From positions 9,187,702-9,251,701 of the forward strand of contig NC_088873.1 in NCBI RefSeq assembly GCF_032884065.1: a stretch of DNA of 64,000 nucleotides, written 5' to 3'. Under the pieces are notes generated by a model. That model was not told the DNA's origin and ran no database searches. It saw only the letters and a list, made by a program, of their open reading frames with translations. Source of the stretch: Artemia franciscana. Lineage: Eukaryota; Arthropoda; Branchiopoda; Anostraca; Artemiidae. A program made the translations under genes and the position numbers. Numbering within the stretch: the first letter of the stretch is position 1; every line of letters starts with the position of its first letter. Of this stretch, positions 22,508-33,160 are shown one piece after another.

Positions 22508-23208
22508 TCTATCTATATATATATAAATAAGTTGTCTGTCCGTTAAGCCAGATTATAACTTATCTATATATAAAAATGAAACCAAACTGAAAAGCAAACT
22601 GAAACTAAAAATGTAGAAACTTGGAATTACATAAATATTTCTATATATTTTTACAATAGATTATATTAATTCGAAAACCTTATAACAGATATTTATAATT
22701 TTGAGGTTTATTATAAATTGTTGAGTGTTAGCATGCTTGGCACGTAAAATTTTTTCTAACAGTCAATGTTAGAATGAACACTGACAAATTGAAAAACATT
22801 GAAAAAGATAGAATATTACCAAATCCTACAACAGAAGAAACAACCGAGGAAGCTGCTCAGAGACTTAATGCCAAAAGGCTTGCGGCTAAATAACGCAAAA
22901 CCGCGCAATTAGAAGAAGATCAACCTGGACAGCGAGAGTCAAAACGTATCAAAACTGAAAATGACAGCGATGATGATTGGGCTTGGGATTTTGACTTGGA
23001 TAAGGTTATCAATGCCTACCAGATTTTACTTAAAAAAACAAAGGTTCGGCGATATGTATTTACGTCTGAAAAATAAAGAAGAAAAAGAAAACTGAAACTA
23101 AAAATGTAAAAACTGGGAATTGCATAAATATTTCAAAATATTTTGACAATAGATTAAAGTAATTCGAAAACCTTAAAACAGATTCTTGAAATTGAGGTTT
23201 ATAATAAA
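22508..23208 (+). mobile_element. Non-autonomous Helitron start carrying the accessory frame
   Basis: It begins TCTATCTATATATATATAAA and AGTTGTCTGTCCG, the family's 5' signature. A short frame lies at 22772-23074. Direct repeats of about 185 bp bracket the frame: copy A 22607-22790 and copy B 23089-23208, continued at 26374-26440 after an inserted Helitron. No 3' hairpin of its own is visible. Confidence 0.6.
22772..23074 (+). pseudogene. Helitron accessory small protein, copy 1
   Basis: ATG at 22772 opens a frame MNTDKLKNIEKD..EETTEEAAQRLNAKRLAAK, then an in-frame TAA, then RKTAQLEEDQPGQRESKRIK and, after TENDSDD, DWAWDFDLDKVINAYQILL and KVRRYVFTSEK. The N-terminal part resembles the Helitron Rep leader (EEAAQR..AKRLAA). 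The C-terminal half (acidic DDDW-W-DFDLDKV followed by a basic KKTKVRRY) is absent from the Rep-helicase frames and recurs at 25.3-25.6 and 46.0-46.4 kb. The stop corresponds to GAA in the 46-kb copy. Function unknown. Confidence 0.6.
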
Positions 23209-23352
23209 CTAGCTGTTGGGGTGGCGCTTCGCGCCACCTCAACACCTAGTTGGTGGGGGCGCTTTGCACCCTCCCCAAGCCCCCCCGCGCGCGCAAGTCG
23301 TTACGCGCCATATTAGTTACGCGCCATTGTAGTTGTGTCCCTGTGTCCCACC

Positions 23353-23674
<322 letters not shown>

Positions 23675-23786
23675 AACTACGTAAAACTTATTTCGTCAAT
23701 CAACAAACATGACGTCAGTCAAAACACAAACATGACGTCACTCGACACACACACACACACAGACAACTTATTTTTATATATACAGA

Positions 23787-24587
23787 TGTCCCGGTGTCCC
23801 GGTCGTCATTTCTGTCCCGATGTCCCGGTCTGTAATTTCGTCAGTCGACAAACATGAAGTCAGTCGACACACAAGCATAACGTCAGTAGACAGACACACA
23901 GACAAACAACTTATTTTTATATATACATAAAAATACCCCACCCCAACACCTAGTTGGTGGGGGCGCTTCGTGAACCGCCCCCCCTCCAAGCCCCCCCCCC
24001 CCCCGCGCAAATCGTTACGCGCCATATTAGTTACGCGCCATTGTAGTTTTGTCCATGTTACCTCATTATTCTAATGATTGCCCTTGAGCTTTGTTGATGG
24101 TGATTGCTAATCGAACATTCCCTGTGTCCCTGTCGTCATTTATATATCCCCCTGTGCCCCCCGGCGTCCCCGTTGTTGTTGTTTCCCTGTGTCTCGGTCG
24201 TCATTTGTGTCCCGGTTTCCCAGTCTGTAATTTCTCTTTGAGTGTCGCGGTCGTCATTTATATTCCCTGTGTCGTGGTGTCCCGGTCGTCATTTGTGTTC
24301 CGGTGTCCCGGTCTGTAATTTCTCTTTGAGTGTCCTGGTCGTCATTCTAATGATTTCCCTTGAGCTTTGTTGATGGTGATTGCTAATCGAACATCCCTTG
24401 TGTCCCTGTCGTCACTTATATATCCCCCTGTGCCCCCGGGATCCCCGTTGTTGTTGTTTCCCTGTGTCCCGGTCGTTATTTGTGTCCCGGTGACCCGGTG
24501 CTTTGTTGATGGTGATTGCTAATCGAACATTCCTTGTGTCCCGGTCGCTTTCTCTTTGAGTGTCCCGGTCGTTATTTATATTCCCTA
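23787..24587 (-). mobile_element. Truncated Helitron derivatives with GTCCCGG minisatellite
   Basis: At 23905-23936 a 5' end (minus strand) abuts a 3' subterminal segment (CACCCCAACACCTAGTTGGTGG), indicating a further nested or end-joined copy. Positions 24118-24345 and 24400-24585 hold the minisatellite GTGTCCCGGTCGTCATTTAT. AACTTTGTTGATGGTGATTGC-like segments are remnants of the last helicase motif (minus strand INKAQG). No intact coding sequence. Confidence 0.6.
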
Positions 24588-25630
24588 CTAGCTGTTGGGG
24601 TGGCACCTCGCGCCACCCCAACACCTAGTTGGTGGGGCGCTTCGCCCCACCCTGTGTCCCACCTGTGAATAGAGATAGATATAAATATATGTTTTTAACT
24701 ACGTAAAACATGCGAATATACAACATTCTTCGCTGTCCCATTGTCTGTGCATATAAATAGATTGTGAGGTTTACTGACGCTTGAACATGCAAAATATAAT
24801 TGTCCACGGGAAAAACAATCCGTATTCAGATCTATACCTCATTATTCTAATGATGTGTCTCTGTGTCCCGGTCGTCATTTATATTCCCTGTGTCCTGGTC
24901 GTCATTTGTGTCCCGGTGTCCCAGTTTGTAATTTCTCTTTGAGTGTCCCGGTCGTCATTTATATTCCCTGTGTCCCGGTGTCCCGGTCGTCATTTGTGTC
25001 CCGGTGTCCCGGTCTGTAATTTCTATTCGAACAATCCCTATGTCCCGGTCGTCATTTATATATCCCGCCTGTGCCCCCGGTGTCCCCGTTGTAGTTGTGT
25101 CCCTTTGTCCCGGTCGTCATTTATATTCCCTGTGTCCCGGTCGTGATTTTTGTCCGGGTGTCCCAGTCTGTAATTTCTCTTTGAGGTTCCCGGTCGTCAT
25201 TTATATTCCCTCTGTCTCGGTCGTCATTTGTGTCCGGGTCTGCAATTTCTCTTTGAGTGTTTTTTCTTTTTAGTTTTTTTTTAGTTTTTTACCTTTTTTC
25301 TTTTTTCAGTTTTCTTCTTTATTTTTCAGCGTCATTATGAAGTACATATCGCCGAACCTTTGTTCTTTTAATTTAAATCTGATAGGCATTGATGACCTTA
25401 TCCAAGTCAAAATCCCAAACCCAATAATCATCGCTATCATTTTCAGTTTTGATATGTTTTGACTCTCGCTGTCCAGGTGGATTTTCATCTAACTGCACGG
25501 TTTTGCGTTCTTTAGTTGCAAGCCTGTTTTCTTGCTGTTCTTGTGATTCCTCGGCACGCTTTCTTTTCTTACTTTCTCTATCAGTCGCAAGCCTGTTTTC
25601 TTGCTGTTCTTGTGATTCCTCGGCACGCTA
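24588..25630 (-). mobile_element. Nested Helitron 3' part with minisatellite and accessory frame
   Basis: CTAG at 24588 followed by the hairpin (TGTTGGGGTGGC..GCCACCCCAACA) marks a minus-strand 3' end. Next come the C-terminal helicase codons (24690-24845, minus strand), the minisatellite (24862-25258), a T-rich array (25255-25320) and the accessory frame at 25319-25627. Its own 5' end is not resolved from the surrounding block. Confidence 0.6.
25319..25627 (-). pseudogene. Helitron accessory small protein, copy 2
   Basis: The minus-strand frame contains two Rep-type 23-residue units (AEESQEQQENRLATDRESKK..), then KERKTVQLDENPPGQRESKH and, after IKTENDSDD, YWVWDFDLDKVINAYQI, an in-frame stop, and KVRRYVLHNDAEK. 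The C-terminal half matches copies at 22.8-23.1 and 46.0-46.4 kb. The 5' edge is fused to unrelated Helitron 3' sequence, so no start codon is present. Function unknown. Confidence 0.55.
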
Positions 25631-25983
25631 TGCGAATATAAAACATTCTTTGCTGTCCCATTGTCTGTGCATATAAATAGATTGTCAGGTTTACTGACTC
25701 TTGAACATGAAACATATAATTGTCCATGGGAAAAACAATCCGTATTCAGATCTATACCTCATTATTGAAACATATAATTGTCCATGGGAAAAACAATCCG
25801 TATTCAGATCTATACCTCATTATTCTAATGATGTGTCCCTGTGTCCTGGTCGTCATTTATATTCCCTGTGTCCCGGTCGTCATTTGTGTCCCGGTGTCCC
25901 AGTTTGTAATTTCTCTTTGAGTGTCCCGGTCGTCATTTATATTCCCTGTGTCCCGGTGTCCCGGTCGTCATTTGTGTCCCGGT

Positions 25984-26217
25984 GCGTTCTTTAGCCGCAA
26001 GCCTGTTTTCTTGCTGTTCTTGTGATTCCCAGGCACGCTTTCTTTTCTTACTTTCTCTATCAGCCGCAAGCCTGTTCTCTTGCTGTTCTTGTGATTCCTG
26101 GGTACACTTTCTTTTCTTACTTTCTCTATCAGCAGCAATTTTTTTGGCTTAGACTCTTTGAGCAGCTTCCTCGGCTGTTGCCATTGTAGGTTCTTCAGTC
26201 ATTTTACAATTAAACAT
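25984..26217 (-). pseudogene. Helitron Rep N-terminus remnant
   Basis: The minus-strand ATG at 26215-26217 reads MFNCKMTEEPTMATAEEAAQ, an in-frame stop replacing the Y of RVYAKK, then two 23-residue units (AADRESKKRKC..ESQEQQEN). The frame is cut at 25984 by the minisatellite. It resembles the N-terminus of the minus-strand Rep at 52.8 kb. Confidence 0.7.
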
Positions 26218-26373
26218 TTTTCCGTGAACGAATGTCTTATATACCTTTAATGACGTCGCCCTCATAACAAACATGACGACAACTAACTTCATGACGTCAG
26301 TCGACACACAAACATGACGTCACTCGACAGAGACACACACACACAGGCAACTTATTTTTATATATATAGAAGA

Positions 26374-26580
26374 TTGTTGAGCTTTAGCATACTTGGCACG
26401 TGAAGATTTTTCCAACTGTCAATGTCAGAATGAACATTGAATGACATAATTTACGATTGCTATAAGTCACGTGGTTAATACTAAGTGCCATAAAAAGGTA
26501 AAAAACTAAAAAGAAAAAACTAAAAAAACTAAAAAAGCTGCAAAACTAAAAAAAAAAATTAAAACTAAAAAAGAAACTAT
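26374..26580 (+). other. Right flank of Helitron block
   Basis: TTGTTGAGCTTTAGCATACTTGGCACG continues the interrupted sequence whose uninterrupted paralogue is at 22720-22790. From 26490 it becomes an A-rich AAAAACTAAAAA array. It is non-coding. Confidence 0.6.
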
Positions 26581-26967
26581 ATCTATATCTATATATATAA
26601 AAATAAGTTGTATGTCTGTTGACTGACGTCATGTTTGTGTGTCGACTGATGTCATGTATGTCGACTGACGTAATTATGAGGATTGAGCATTATTCCGTCA
26701 TGAAGTTATTTGTCGACCGACGTCATGTTTGTCGACTGACGAAATTACAGACCGGGACACCGGGACACAAAGGACGACCGGGAAACAGGGAATATAAATG
26801 ACGAACGGGACACTCAAAGAGAAATTACAGACTGGGACACAGGGACACAAATAACGACCGGGACACAGGGAATATAAATAACGACCGAGACACAGGGACA
26901 CAACTACAACGGGGACGCCGGGGGCACAGGGGGGATATATAAATGACGACCGGGACACAGGGAATGT

Positions 26968-27164
26968 TCGATTACCCATCACCGTCAACAAAGCTCAAGG
27001 GCAATTGTTAGAAAAATGCGGTATAGATCTGAATACGGATTGTTATCCCATGGACAATTATTATGTTGCATGTTCAAGAGTTGGTAAACCTGACAATTTA
27101 TTTATATGGACAGACAATGGGACAGCAAATAATGTTGTATATTCGCAAGTTTTACGTAGTTAAA
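26968..27164 (+). pseudogene. Helitron helicase C-terminus remnant
   Basis: Translation reads ITVNKAQGQLLEKCGIDLNT, then DNYYVACSRVGKPDNLFI and NVVYSQVLRS followed by TAA. This is motif VI of a PIF1-like SF1 helicase plus the natural C-terminus (compare 61300-61489). Small indels shift the frame around CYPMDNYY. Nothing upstream of motif VI is left. Confidence 0.75.
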
Positions 27165-27320
27165 AAAATATATATATATATCTATCTATATTCACAGGTG
27201 GGACACAGGGTCATAACTACAATGGTGCGTAACTAATATGGCGCAAAAAAAAGCTAAAAAAAGAAAAAACCTAAAAAGAAAAAACTTTAAAAAAAGCGAA
27301 AAAATAAAAAAAGGTAAAAA

Positions 27321-27327
27321 ACTGAAA

Positions 27328-27425
<98 letters not shown>
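27321..27425. repeat. (TA)n microsatellite
   Basis: About 90 bp of TA repeat follows an A-rich array, with a GTATATATATAAGG end. The YIYIYI frames over it are repeat artefacts. Confidence 0.95.
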
Positions 27426-27779
27426 AGGATATATATATATATATAAGGATAAGTTGTTTGTAGGCATGTTTGTTTGATGAGGGTTTGCATATGACGTCAT
27501 TATAAGTATATAAGGCTTTGTATATGACGTCATTATAAGATGACACTACAGACCGGGACACCGGGAATATACAACTACAGCGGGGACGCCGGGAGGCACA
27601 AGGGGGTATATAAATGACGACGGGGACACATCTATCTATATTCACTGGTGGGACACAGGGACACAACTACAATGGCGCGTAACGACTTACGCGCGCGGGG
27701 GGGGGCAACTAGGTGTTGGGGTGGCGCCACCCCAACAGCTAGTATCTAAATAAAAATGTGCTGTCTGTCTGTACGTTAC

Positions 27780-28425
27780 ACTATCTTCTACAAAAAAAGG
27801 AAAACAAAAATAAAGATGAAAAAGAAGGTAAAAAAAGCTAAAAAAGGTAAAAAACTATAAAAAAGAAAAAAACGAAAAAAAGAAAACAAAAAAGAAAAAA
27901 CTAAAAAAGAAAAAACTAAAAAAGAAAAAAAGAAAAACTAAATTGGAGAAAAAATTTAAAAAAAGAAAAAAAAGTAAGAAAAACTAAAAAAAAAACAAAA
28001 AAAAGATAAGACCTAAACAAGAAAAAAAAGAATAAAAAAAGAAGAAACTAAAAAAAGAAAACTAAAAAAGAAAAAAAACTAAAAAAGAAAAAAATACTAA
28101 AAAAGAGAAAACCAAAAAAAGGAAAAAAACCAAAAAAGCAAAAATCCAAAAAAAGAAAACTCAAAAAGAAAAAAATAAAAAACAAAAAGAAAACAAAAAA
28201 AAACGAAGAAAAACTAAAAAAAATTGAAAAAGGGTAAAAAACTAAACAAAACCAAAAATAAAAAAGGAAAAAACTAGAAAAAGAAAAAAGAAAAAAACTA
28301 AAAAACTGAAAGAGAAAAAAACCAAAAAAAGACAGAAAAAAACTAAAAGAACTATAAAAAAATGAATAAAAAGACAGAAAAATACGAAAAGGAAAAAAAA
28401 TCAAAAAAGTTAAAAGCGACAATGC
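27780..28425. repeat. A-rich degenerate array (AAAAAGAAAAAACTA type)
   Basis: About 640 bp consist almost only of A with regular G/C/T punctuation (AAAAAACTAAAAAAGAAA). It is strand-asymmetric. The minus-strand frame at 28048-28422 is a Phe/Leu/Ser low-complexity artefact. Similar arrays lie inside Helitrons at 54.2-55.3 kb and, reversed, at 25.26 and 45.64 kb. Confidence 0.85.
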
Positions 28426-28529
28426 TGTCAGAATGTTAGATCAGAATGTCAGAACAGTTAAAACAGAACTGCAGAACAGTTAGAATGCGACATAAGCAAC
28501 AATGAAGATCCATATTTAGAAACCTGCCT

Positions 28530-28597
28530 TGTGGGGGTGCCTAGCTGACCCTCCAAGTGTTGCTGTGGCTTGCTTCGCCACAGCAATGCGTGCTAGA
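28530..28597 (+). mobile_element. Possible 3' end of a different Helitron family
   Basis: A perfect 10-bp stem TTGCTGTGGC/GCCACAGCAA (about 28559-28587) is followed by TGCGTGCTAG. Hairpin then CTAG is the Helitron 3' arrangement, but the sequence is unrelated to the dominant family. No matching 5' end was identified. Confidence 0.4.
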
Positions 28598-28699
28598 TGG
28601 CAGCTAGTAGTGTCTTTTACAAACAGCTACTACAGTGTCTTGGAAAAATGCAGTTTTAGTGGAAAAATTGATTCTATTTTCAAACATTTTTTTTTCATT

Positions 28700-28880
28700 A
28701 CAAATGATGTTTAATCCCATCGATTTCCTTTAAAATCAGCCATTAAAAAGCAATCTACGATGTTCCAGTGCCAAGCTATCTGAGGAAAAGAAGAAAAAAG
28801 ATGCCGTTTATAGCGAATATAGTGGTCGTTGCCACGAATTTCGGTACTTGTGTAATAAGCGCCACTCACTCAAGTTTACG
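28700..28880 (+). repeat. Dispersed repeat, copy 2 of 3
   Basis: ATTTCCTTTAAAATCAGCCATTAAAAAGC..GTGCCAAGCTATCTGAGG matches 29710-29790 closely and 22095-22145 more weakly. It is non-coding. Confidence 0.5.
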
Positions 28881-29187
28881 CTTTGTAAAACTCGAGAAGA
28901 AACCAGTTTCTTTGTTAGTTTTTTTCAGGTTAATGCAAGACAAGACAAAGATATTTGAACATTTTGAAGTCAGTAAACAATTCTTACTTTGTAATATGCA
29001 GAATAATTGTGCCTAACATGATTTGCATGCAGACCCGCTGTACCTCCCCCCGCCTTAATATACAAATCTATCACCTAAATTTGTTTCCCAAGTAACAAAG
29101 AAACTAACGAAAGAAATTGTTTTTTCTCGAGTTTTATGCACAGCGTAAACTTTAGTGAGTGCCGTATAATTCACAAGTACCAAAATT
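28843..29187. repeat. Inverted repeat with about 80-bp arms
   Basis: Left arm TTCGGTACTTGTG..GCCACTCACTCAAGTTTACG..AAACTCGAGAAGAAA..TTTCTTTG (28845-28915). The right arm, reverse-complemented, reads TTTGGTACTTGTG..GGCACTCACTAAAGTTTACG..AAACTCGAGAAAAAA..TTTCTTTC (29108-29187). The loop is about 190 bp. It may be a foldback transposon or the remains of an inverted duplication. Confidence 0.6.
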
Positions 29188-29199
29188 TCCTCCCCATAT

Positions 29200-30420
29200 A
29201 GAAAAAAACTCGAATAAAATTTTCTAATTTGGAAAGACTTATTTTCCACAGGGGAATTTTCTGCAGGGGAGGGGTTATTTTCTGGGGAGAAAGCGCTAAC
29301 GACAAACCATACCAATCTTTTATATATTTATACAAGCCTACATTACAGTTAAGTTGCATATACAAGTTAGTGTAGGCAAGAGTTGGTTCTTTAATATACC
29401 AGCAATCACGATTAATGTTTCAGTTACTATGGACTAGGGTTCCTTCTTTACTATAATCAAGTCAAAAAGTAGAATTGTTGTTAAAACACTTAAAAATACT
29501 ATTTCTTTTTATACAACGTACTTCTTGTTTTGATCTGACACAATTCTTGGGGGTTTAGTATATTCTGTTTGATTACAATTGGCCGTGTTCCTCGTCTACT
29601 GGGTTCTAGTTATCACTGAAACCACGATCATGCATACAGAAATGCAACTTTTTGAAAATACAGATTTTATTTTAGTAATTGTTTTAGTGAATTTCAAAAT
29701 CTATTAGACATGGTGATTTCCTTTAAAATAAGCCATTAAAAAGCTCTCTATGATGTTCTAGTGCCCCGCTAGCTGAGTTAAAAAAGCAAAAAAAAATTTT
29801 TTCGATGCAGAATATCACAGTTTTAGCCACTCTTCTTGTTATTCAAGCGAACAGATTTTGATTGTTGTTCAATCCAAGTGACTGTAAATTTCCTAAATAG
29901 AGTTTTCGGACAAGGCAGCTAATGCAGCTAATTCTAATGCAGAGTTTCGAAATTATTGAGGCTTTTGCAAATCATTAGTATTAACGGCTATATTAAATTC
30001 ATCAGTTATTATTATTAGTCTTGGTATTTCTGCTTATTTTATTATTATTCACTGATATAAGAATAAGTAAAAACATTAGTTCTCAGTTCCGCATCAGTTC
30101 TAGATGCGGAATAAGAGTAAACATCGTACCACTACGTGTCTCACATGTAGCAAAATATCTTCCATGTAATTTTTTTGTCATTTCAAATATTATAAAATAT
30201 TTTAAAAAGTGGGAATAGTTTATTCAATAAGTAATTGATATTTCTGTTGTGACAGAAACTTAGATCTCGAGTCCAAGGTCATCGCTGGGCATCCAGAACA
30301 ACGTGATTGTTCGTGTGATGTAAGAATAAGTAAAAACATAGTGCTTGAAATTTGTCTTCAGCATAGCACAATTGGTGCCTTGGACTTTAGAAGGCTTCGC
30401 GTGTCTTAACCTTACTCCTG
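29200..30420. other. AT-rich spacer with a third dispersed-repeat copy
   Basis: Positions 29515-29560 and 29715-29950 match the repeat at 22.1 and 28.7 kb. A short hairpin (GTTCCGCATCAG/CTAGATGCGGAAT) lies at about 30088-30111. No gene is recognised. Confidence 0.45.
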
Positions 30421-30627
30421 TAAATAGACGCACAAAATGTAGTTGGAAAGTTCAGCGAGCTCCAAGCATTCCTCTACAAAAACTCTCGATAAGAAGTAAT
30501 ATGCATTTCTGAAACGTGGTTACATGAAAAATACTATCAACTAGATGTAGAATGCCGGAATATGAAGTTTTTTGGAGGATAACACGGTAAAAACACAGGG
30601 AACTCGTGGAGCGATACAGAACTCGTG

Positions 30628-31836
30628 CTCAACAGAACACGCATGTAATATGCCTCTTCATTTTGTACGACAGTCATTAGACTTCGGCCTTATTCTTGCA
30701 GCAATATTCCTTGATGTGAAGAAAGCTTTTGACAGCCTCACACACGAGATACTTATTGGTAAGTTGTCAAATCAAGGCGTTCGCGGAGAAGCTCTGTCAT
30801 GGTTTTCTTCATTCCTAACTAGCCGATCCATTGCAGTTGAAGCTTCTGATGAGAATGTTCCAGTTGAATATGGAGTGTCACAGGGATCAGTTCTTGGCCC
30901 ATTCTTTTCCTCATATATGTCAACGACCTCTATCGACTATTTAGCAGCCTACGATCTGATTTCTGTGGTCATTTGTGCCAGAAAGGAGATGCTGTGGTTG
31001 GAGCCTTGGATACGCATGGTCAACATGAAGAACTCTTTGCATTCGCCAACGACACCACCCTGGGGGCTGCAGCACCTGATGAATCATCTCTTATCCTCAA
31101 GCTACAATTGATGACAGAAAACATATATCGTTGGTTTGATGCAAATTTGTTAGCTTTGAATGTAAAAAAATCGTTTCTTCTCATATTCTCCCTCATAGGC
31201 CAAAGCTGCCCTACAGTGATAGAGCTTAAAACATCTAAGGGATCCATATTCCACCCAGCTGACCGGTTTATTCGATTCCTTGGGATACTTCTAGATGAAA
31301 ATCTATCTTTCAAACGGCATATTGAGTCAATGAGATTCAAGGTTTCTCGAGGCCTTGGAATTATTCGGAAGCTGAAGCGAGTCTTTCTTTTCTCTATCCT
31401 TCGTCTACTATATTTCTCTCTTATTTACCCTTATTTATGCTACTGCTCGTCAGTGTGGATGTCAACATTTTCATCTGTACTTACACCTTTACATAATCTC
31501 CAACTGAAAGCAGCAAAAGTCCTTCAATCTACCACCCATATTTCTGTTGAAATTCTGAAGATTAAATATATTCATACATTACACCTCTCTTTCATTGCAT
31601 TTCAGTATTTCCGTGGAGACCATCCATCAAGTTATTCCGGGCTTCTTGGAATTGTTCGAAATGTCAGTCCTTATGAAACTAGAAACAAGGATGATGTGCT
31701 AGTGCCATCCACCCCTGCAGTACGTTCGGACTTTGGTCTGATAGTTGCTGTTGGACGTGCCTGGAATTCCAACCCTGTTGGGATTCGACGGTCCTGTACC
31801 ATAGGCTCCTTCAAGAAACGGTTGAAGAATTTTTAA
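30628..31836 (+). pseudogene. LINE A reverse transcriptase, C-terminal two thirds
   Basis: AIFLDVKKAFDSL (motif A), YGVSQGSVLGPF (B), then a frameshift near 30915-30980 into the frame 30973-31836. There motif C reads LFAFANDTTL: the first Asp of FADD is Asn, which should abolish catalysis. LNVKKSFLLIF (D) and IRFLGILLDENLSF (E) follow, then a complete C-terminus ending SFKKRLKNF and TAA. The layout parallels the LINE at 9.9-14.9 kb. Confidence 0.8.
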
Positions 31837-32220
31837 TTAAAAAAAAAAAATTAAATTATAATATTGATCAGTTATTTATATTATTTAGTTATCAAGATTT
31901 AATTTATTTATTTAGTTATTTATATTGAATTTAATTATTTAGATTCGGGTGGTGTAAGTGTCGGATCCTCGATGTAGGCCTATATTTTTATTATTATTAT
32001 TATTATTTTTTTTTCAGAAGGTGGTGCGGAGACCGGTTGTACTCGGGTGAGGATTGGTGAGTAGACTCTAAATATATTTTAAGTGTGAATGTATTTAATA
32101 GTTATTTATGTTTTGTTTTGTTGTTTTTTCCCCAAATAACGGGCCATTGAGCCCTTTGGGATATTTTTTTATAAATGGATGGATATTGATAATAAAAGGA
32201 GCTTGAACTTGAACTTGAAC
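30628..32220 (+). mobile_element. LINE A (CR1/L2-like), 5'-truncated, nested in LINE B
   Basis: It starts within RT (STEHACNMPL) and runs to a 3' UTR ending GGAGCTTGAACTTGAACTTG, a (CTTGAA)n tail. LINE B endonuclease sequence lies on both sides, so LINE A landed in LINE B. 5' truncation and a short repeat tail are normal for target-primed insertion. Possible shared AAC at both junctions is too short to call a target duplication. Confidence 0.8.
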
Positions 32221-33065
32221 AGTAGATTCTCTAATGACCCAATAGACGCCATAACATGTGTTATGCCAACTTCTAACGATGGTTCTCGCCTGGAAATTGT
32301 AACCGTGTACCGGTCAACAGCAACTTATAAGAAGCCGAGAGAGGGACAGAGAGCAGATCGTGAATTTTCTGCCTACCTGGAGAAGATCGGTAACAAATTT
32401 AAATCTATAGTGATATGCGGAGACCTTAACATACCTGATATGGATTGAAAAATCATTCCTTTAGGATGAGAAGCCAGAACTCAAAAGATCAACTAATACA
32501 CTATCTTGACCTCGCTAGTGATTCGAACCTAGCCCAGAGTGTCTTCGAGCCTACGCGTCAAACCAATACTTTGGAAGTTGAATTCAACATCCCCATGATA
32601 GATCTGCACGTTACAAAAACAGTCGTTAACCCGTTTATAAGCGACCCAGAACATGCTGTCCACAGCCAAGTCCCTGCTGAACAACTCAAAATTCGTACAA
32701 AAGATGATGGACCCGCTTTTAACTTAAAGTTCCATAAAACAGACATAACAAAACTCAAAATAATACTACAGCATACCGATTGGAACAACGCTGTGTACAA
32801 CCTACCAATTCCCGACGCCTGGGAAGTTTTCAATGGCACACTTCATCGAGCCGTCACTCAAACCACACCATTCAGGAGCAACAAACACATTGGCAAAAGG
32901 ATATTCCTTCCCAAGCATAAAAGAAAGCTCATCAGGGATCGGAAGAAGTCATATAGGGATTACAAAGCATCTGGAGGCATAAGTAGACTCGCCAAGTTTC
33001 AAAAACTCAGCTCAAATGTAGAAAAGCTATCAGAAAGTACAACAAAGATTGCGAGCGGGAAGTAA
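32221..33065 (+). pseudogene. LINE B endonuclease C-terminus and linker
   Basis: Frame 32221-32448 contains LEIVTVYRSTATYKKP and IVICGDLNIPDMD (the GDLN block), then a stop. Frame 32445-33065 continues with LDLASDSNLAQSVFEPTRQ, HVTKTV and the EN-RT linker rich in Lys/Arg (KRKLIRDRKKSYRDYK). The SDH block is degraded to SDPEHAV. Annotating from 32179 would fuse the LINE A tail to LINE B. Confidence 0.7.
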
Positions 33066-33160
33066 TCCAGAAAATAATAACAAATACTGATTTCTACAGC
33101 CTGTGCAGACGCAAGCTAGGTGAGCAGCATAAACTACCAACACTAATAGATCGAAGTGAT

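Larger units (their letters stand above)
26582..27742 (+). mobile_element. Non-autonomous Helitron, 1.16 kb, both ends present
   Basis: The 5' end (TCTATATATATAAAAATAAG at 26588) is followed by CRE-like TGACGTCATG repeats, the minisatellite (26750-26965), the last helicase codons (26968-27164), an A-rich stretch and TA tract (27243-27425), the 5' signature of a second Helitron subfamily (27440-27540, GTTTGCATATGACGTCATTA), and the 3' hairpin ending CAGCTAG at 27742. The layout is typical of the deleted derivatives in this window. Confidence 0.75.

Noticed and set aside
22607-23208. Direct repeats around an ORF suggesting an LTR element
   Set aside because: The repeats do not show TG..CA ends, primer-binding site or any retroelement protein; the enclosed frame is the Helitron accessory frame.
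24091-25273. Val/Cys/Pro-rich frames (for example [15 protein letters not shown] type)
   Set aside because: Translations of the GTCCCGG minisatellite in different phases; the same peptides appear wherever the array occurs.
28048-28422. Phe/Leu/Ser-rich frame resembling a membrane protein
   Set aside because: Translation of an A-rich array; also true of 54607-55208 and the CT-rich frames at 1327-1609.
32179-32448. 89-codon frame starting MDIDNKRSLNLNLNSRF
   Set aside because: Chimera: its first part is the tail of LINE A and the rest is LINE B endonuclease.
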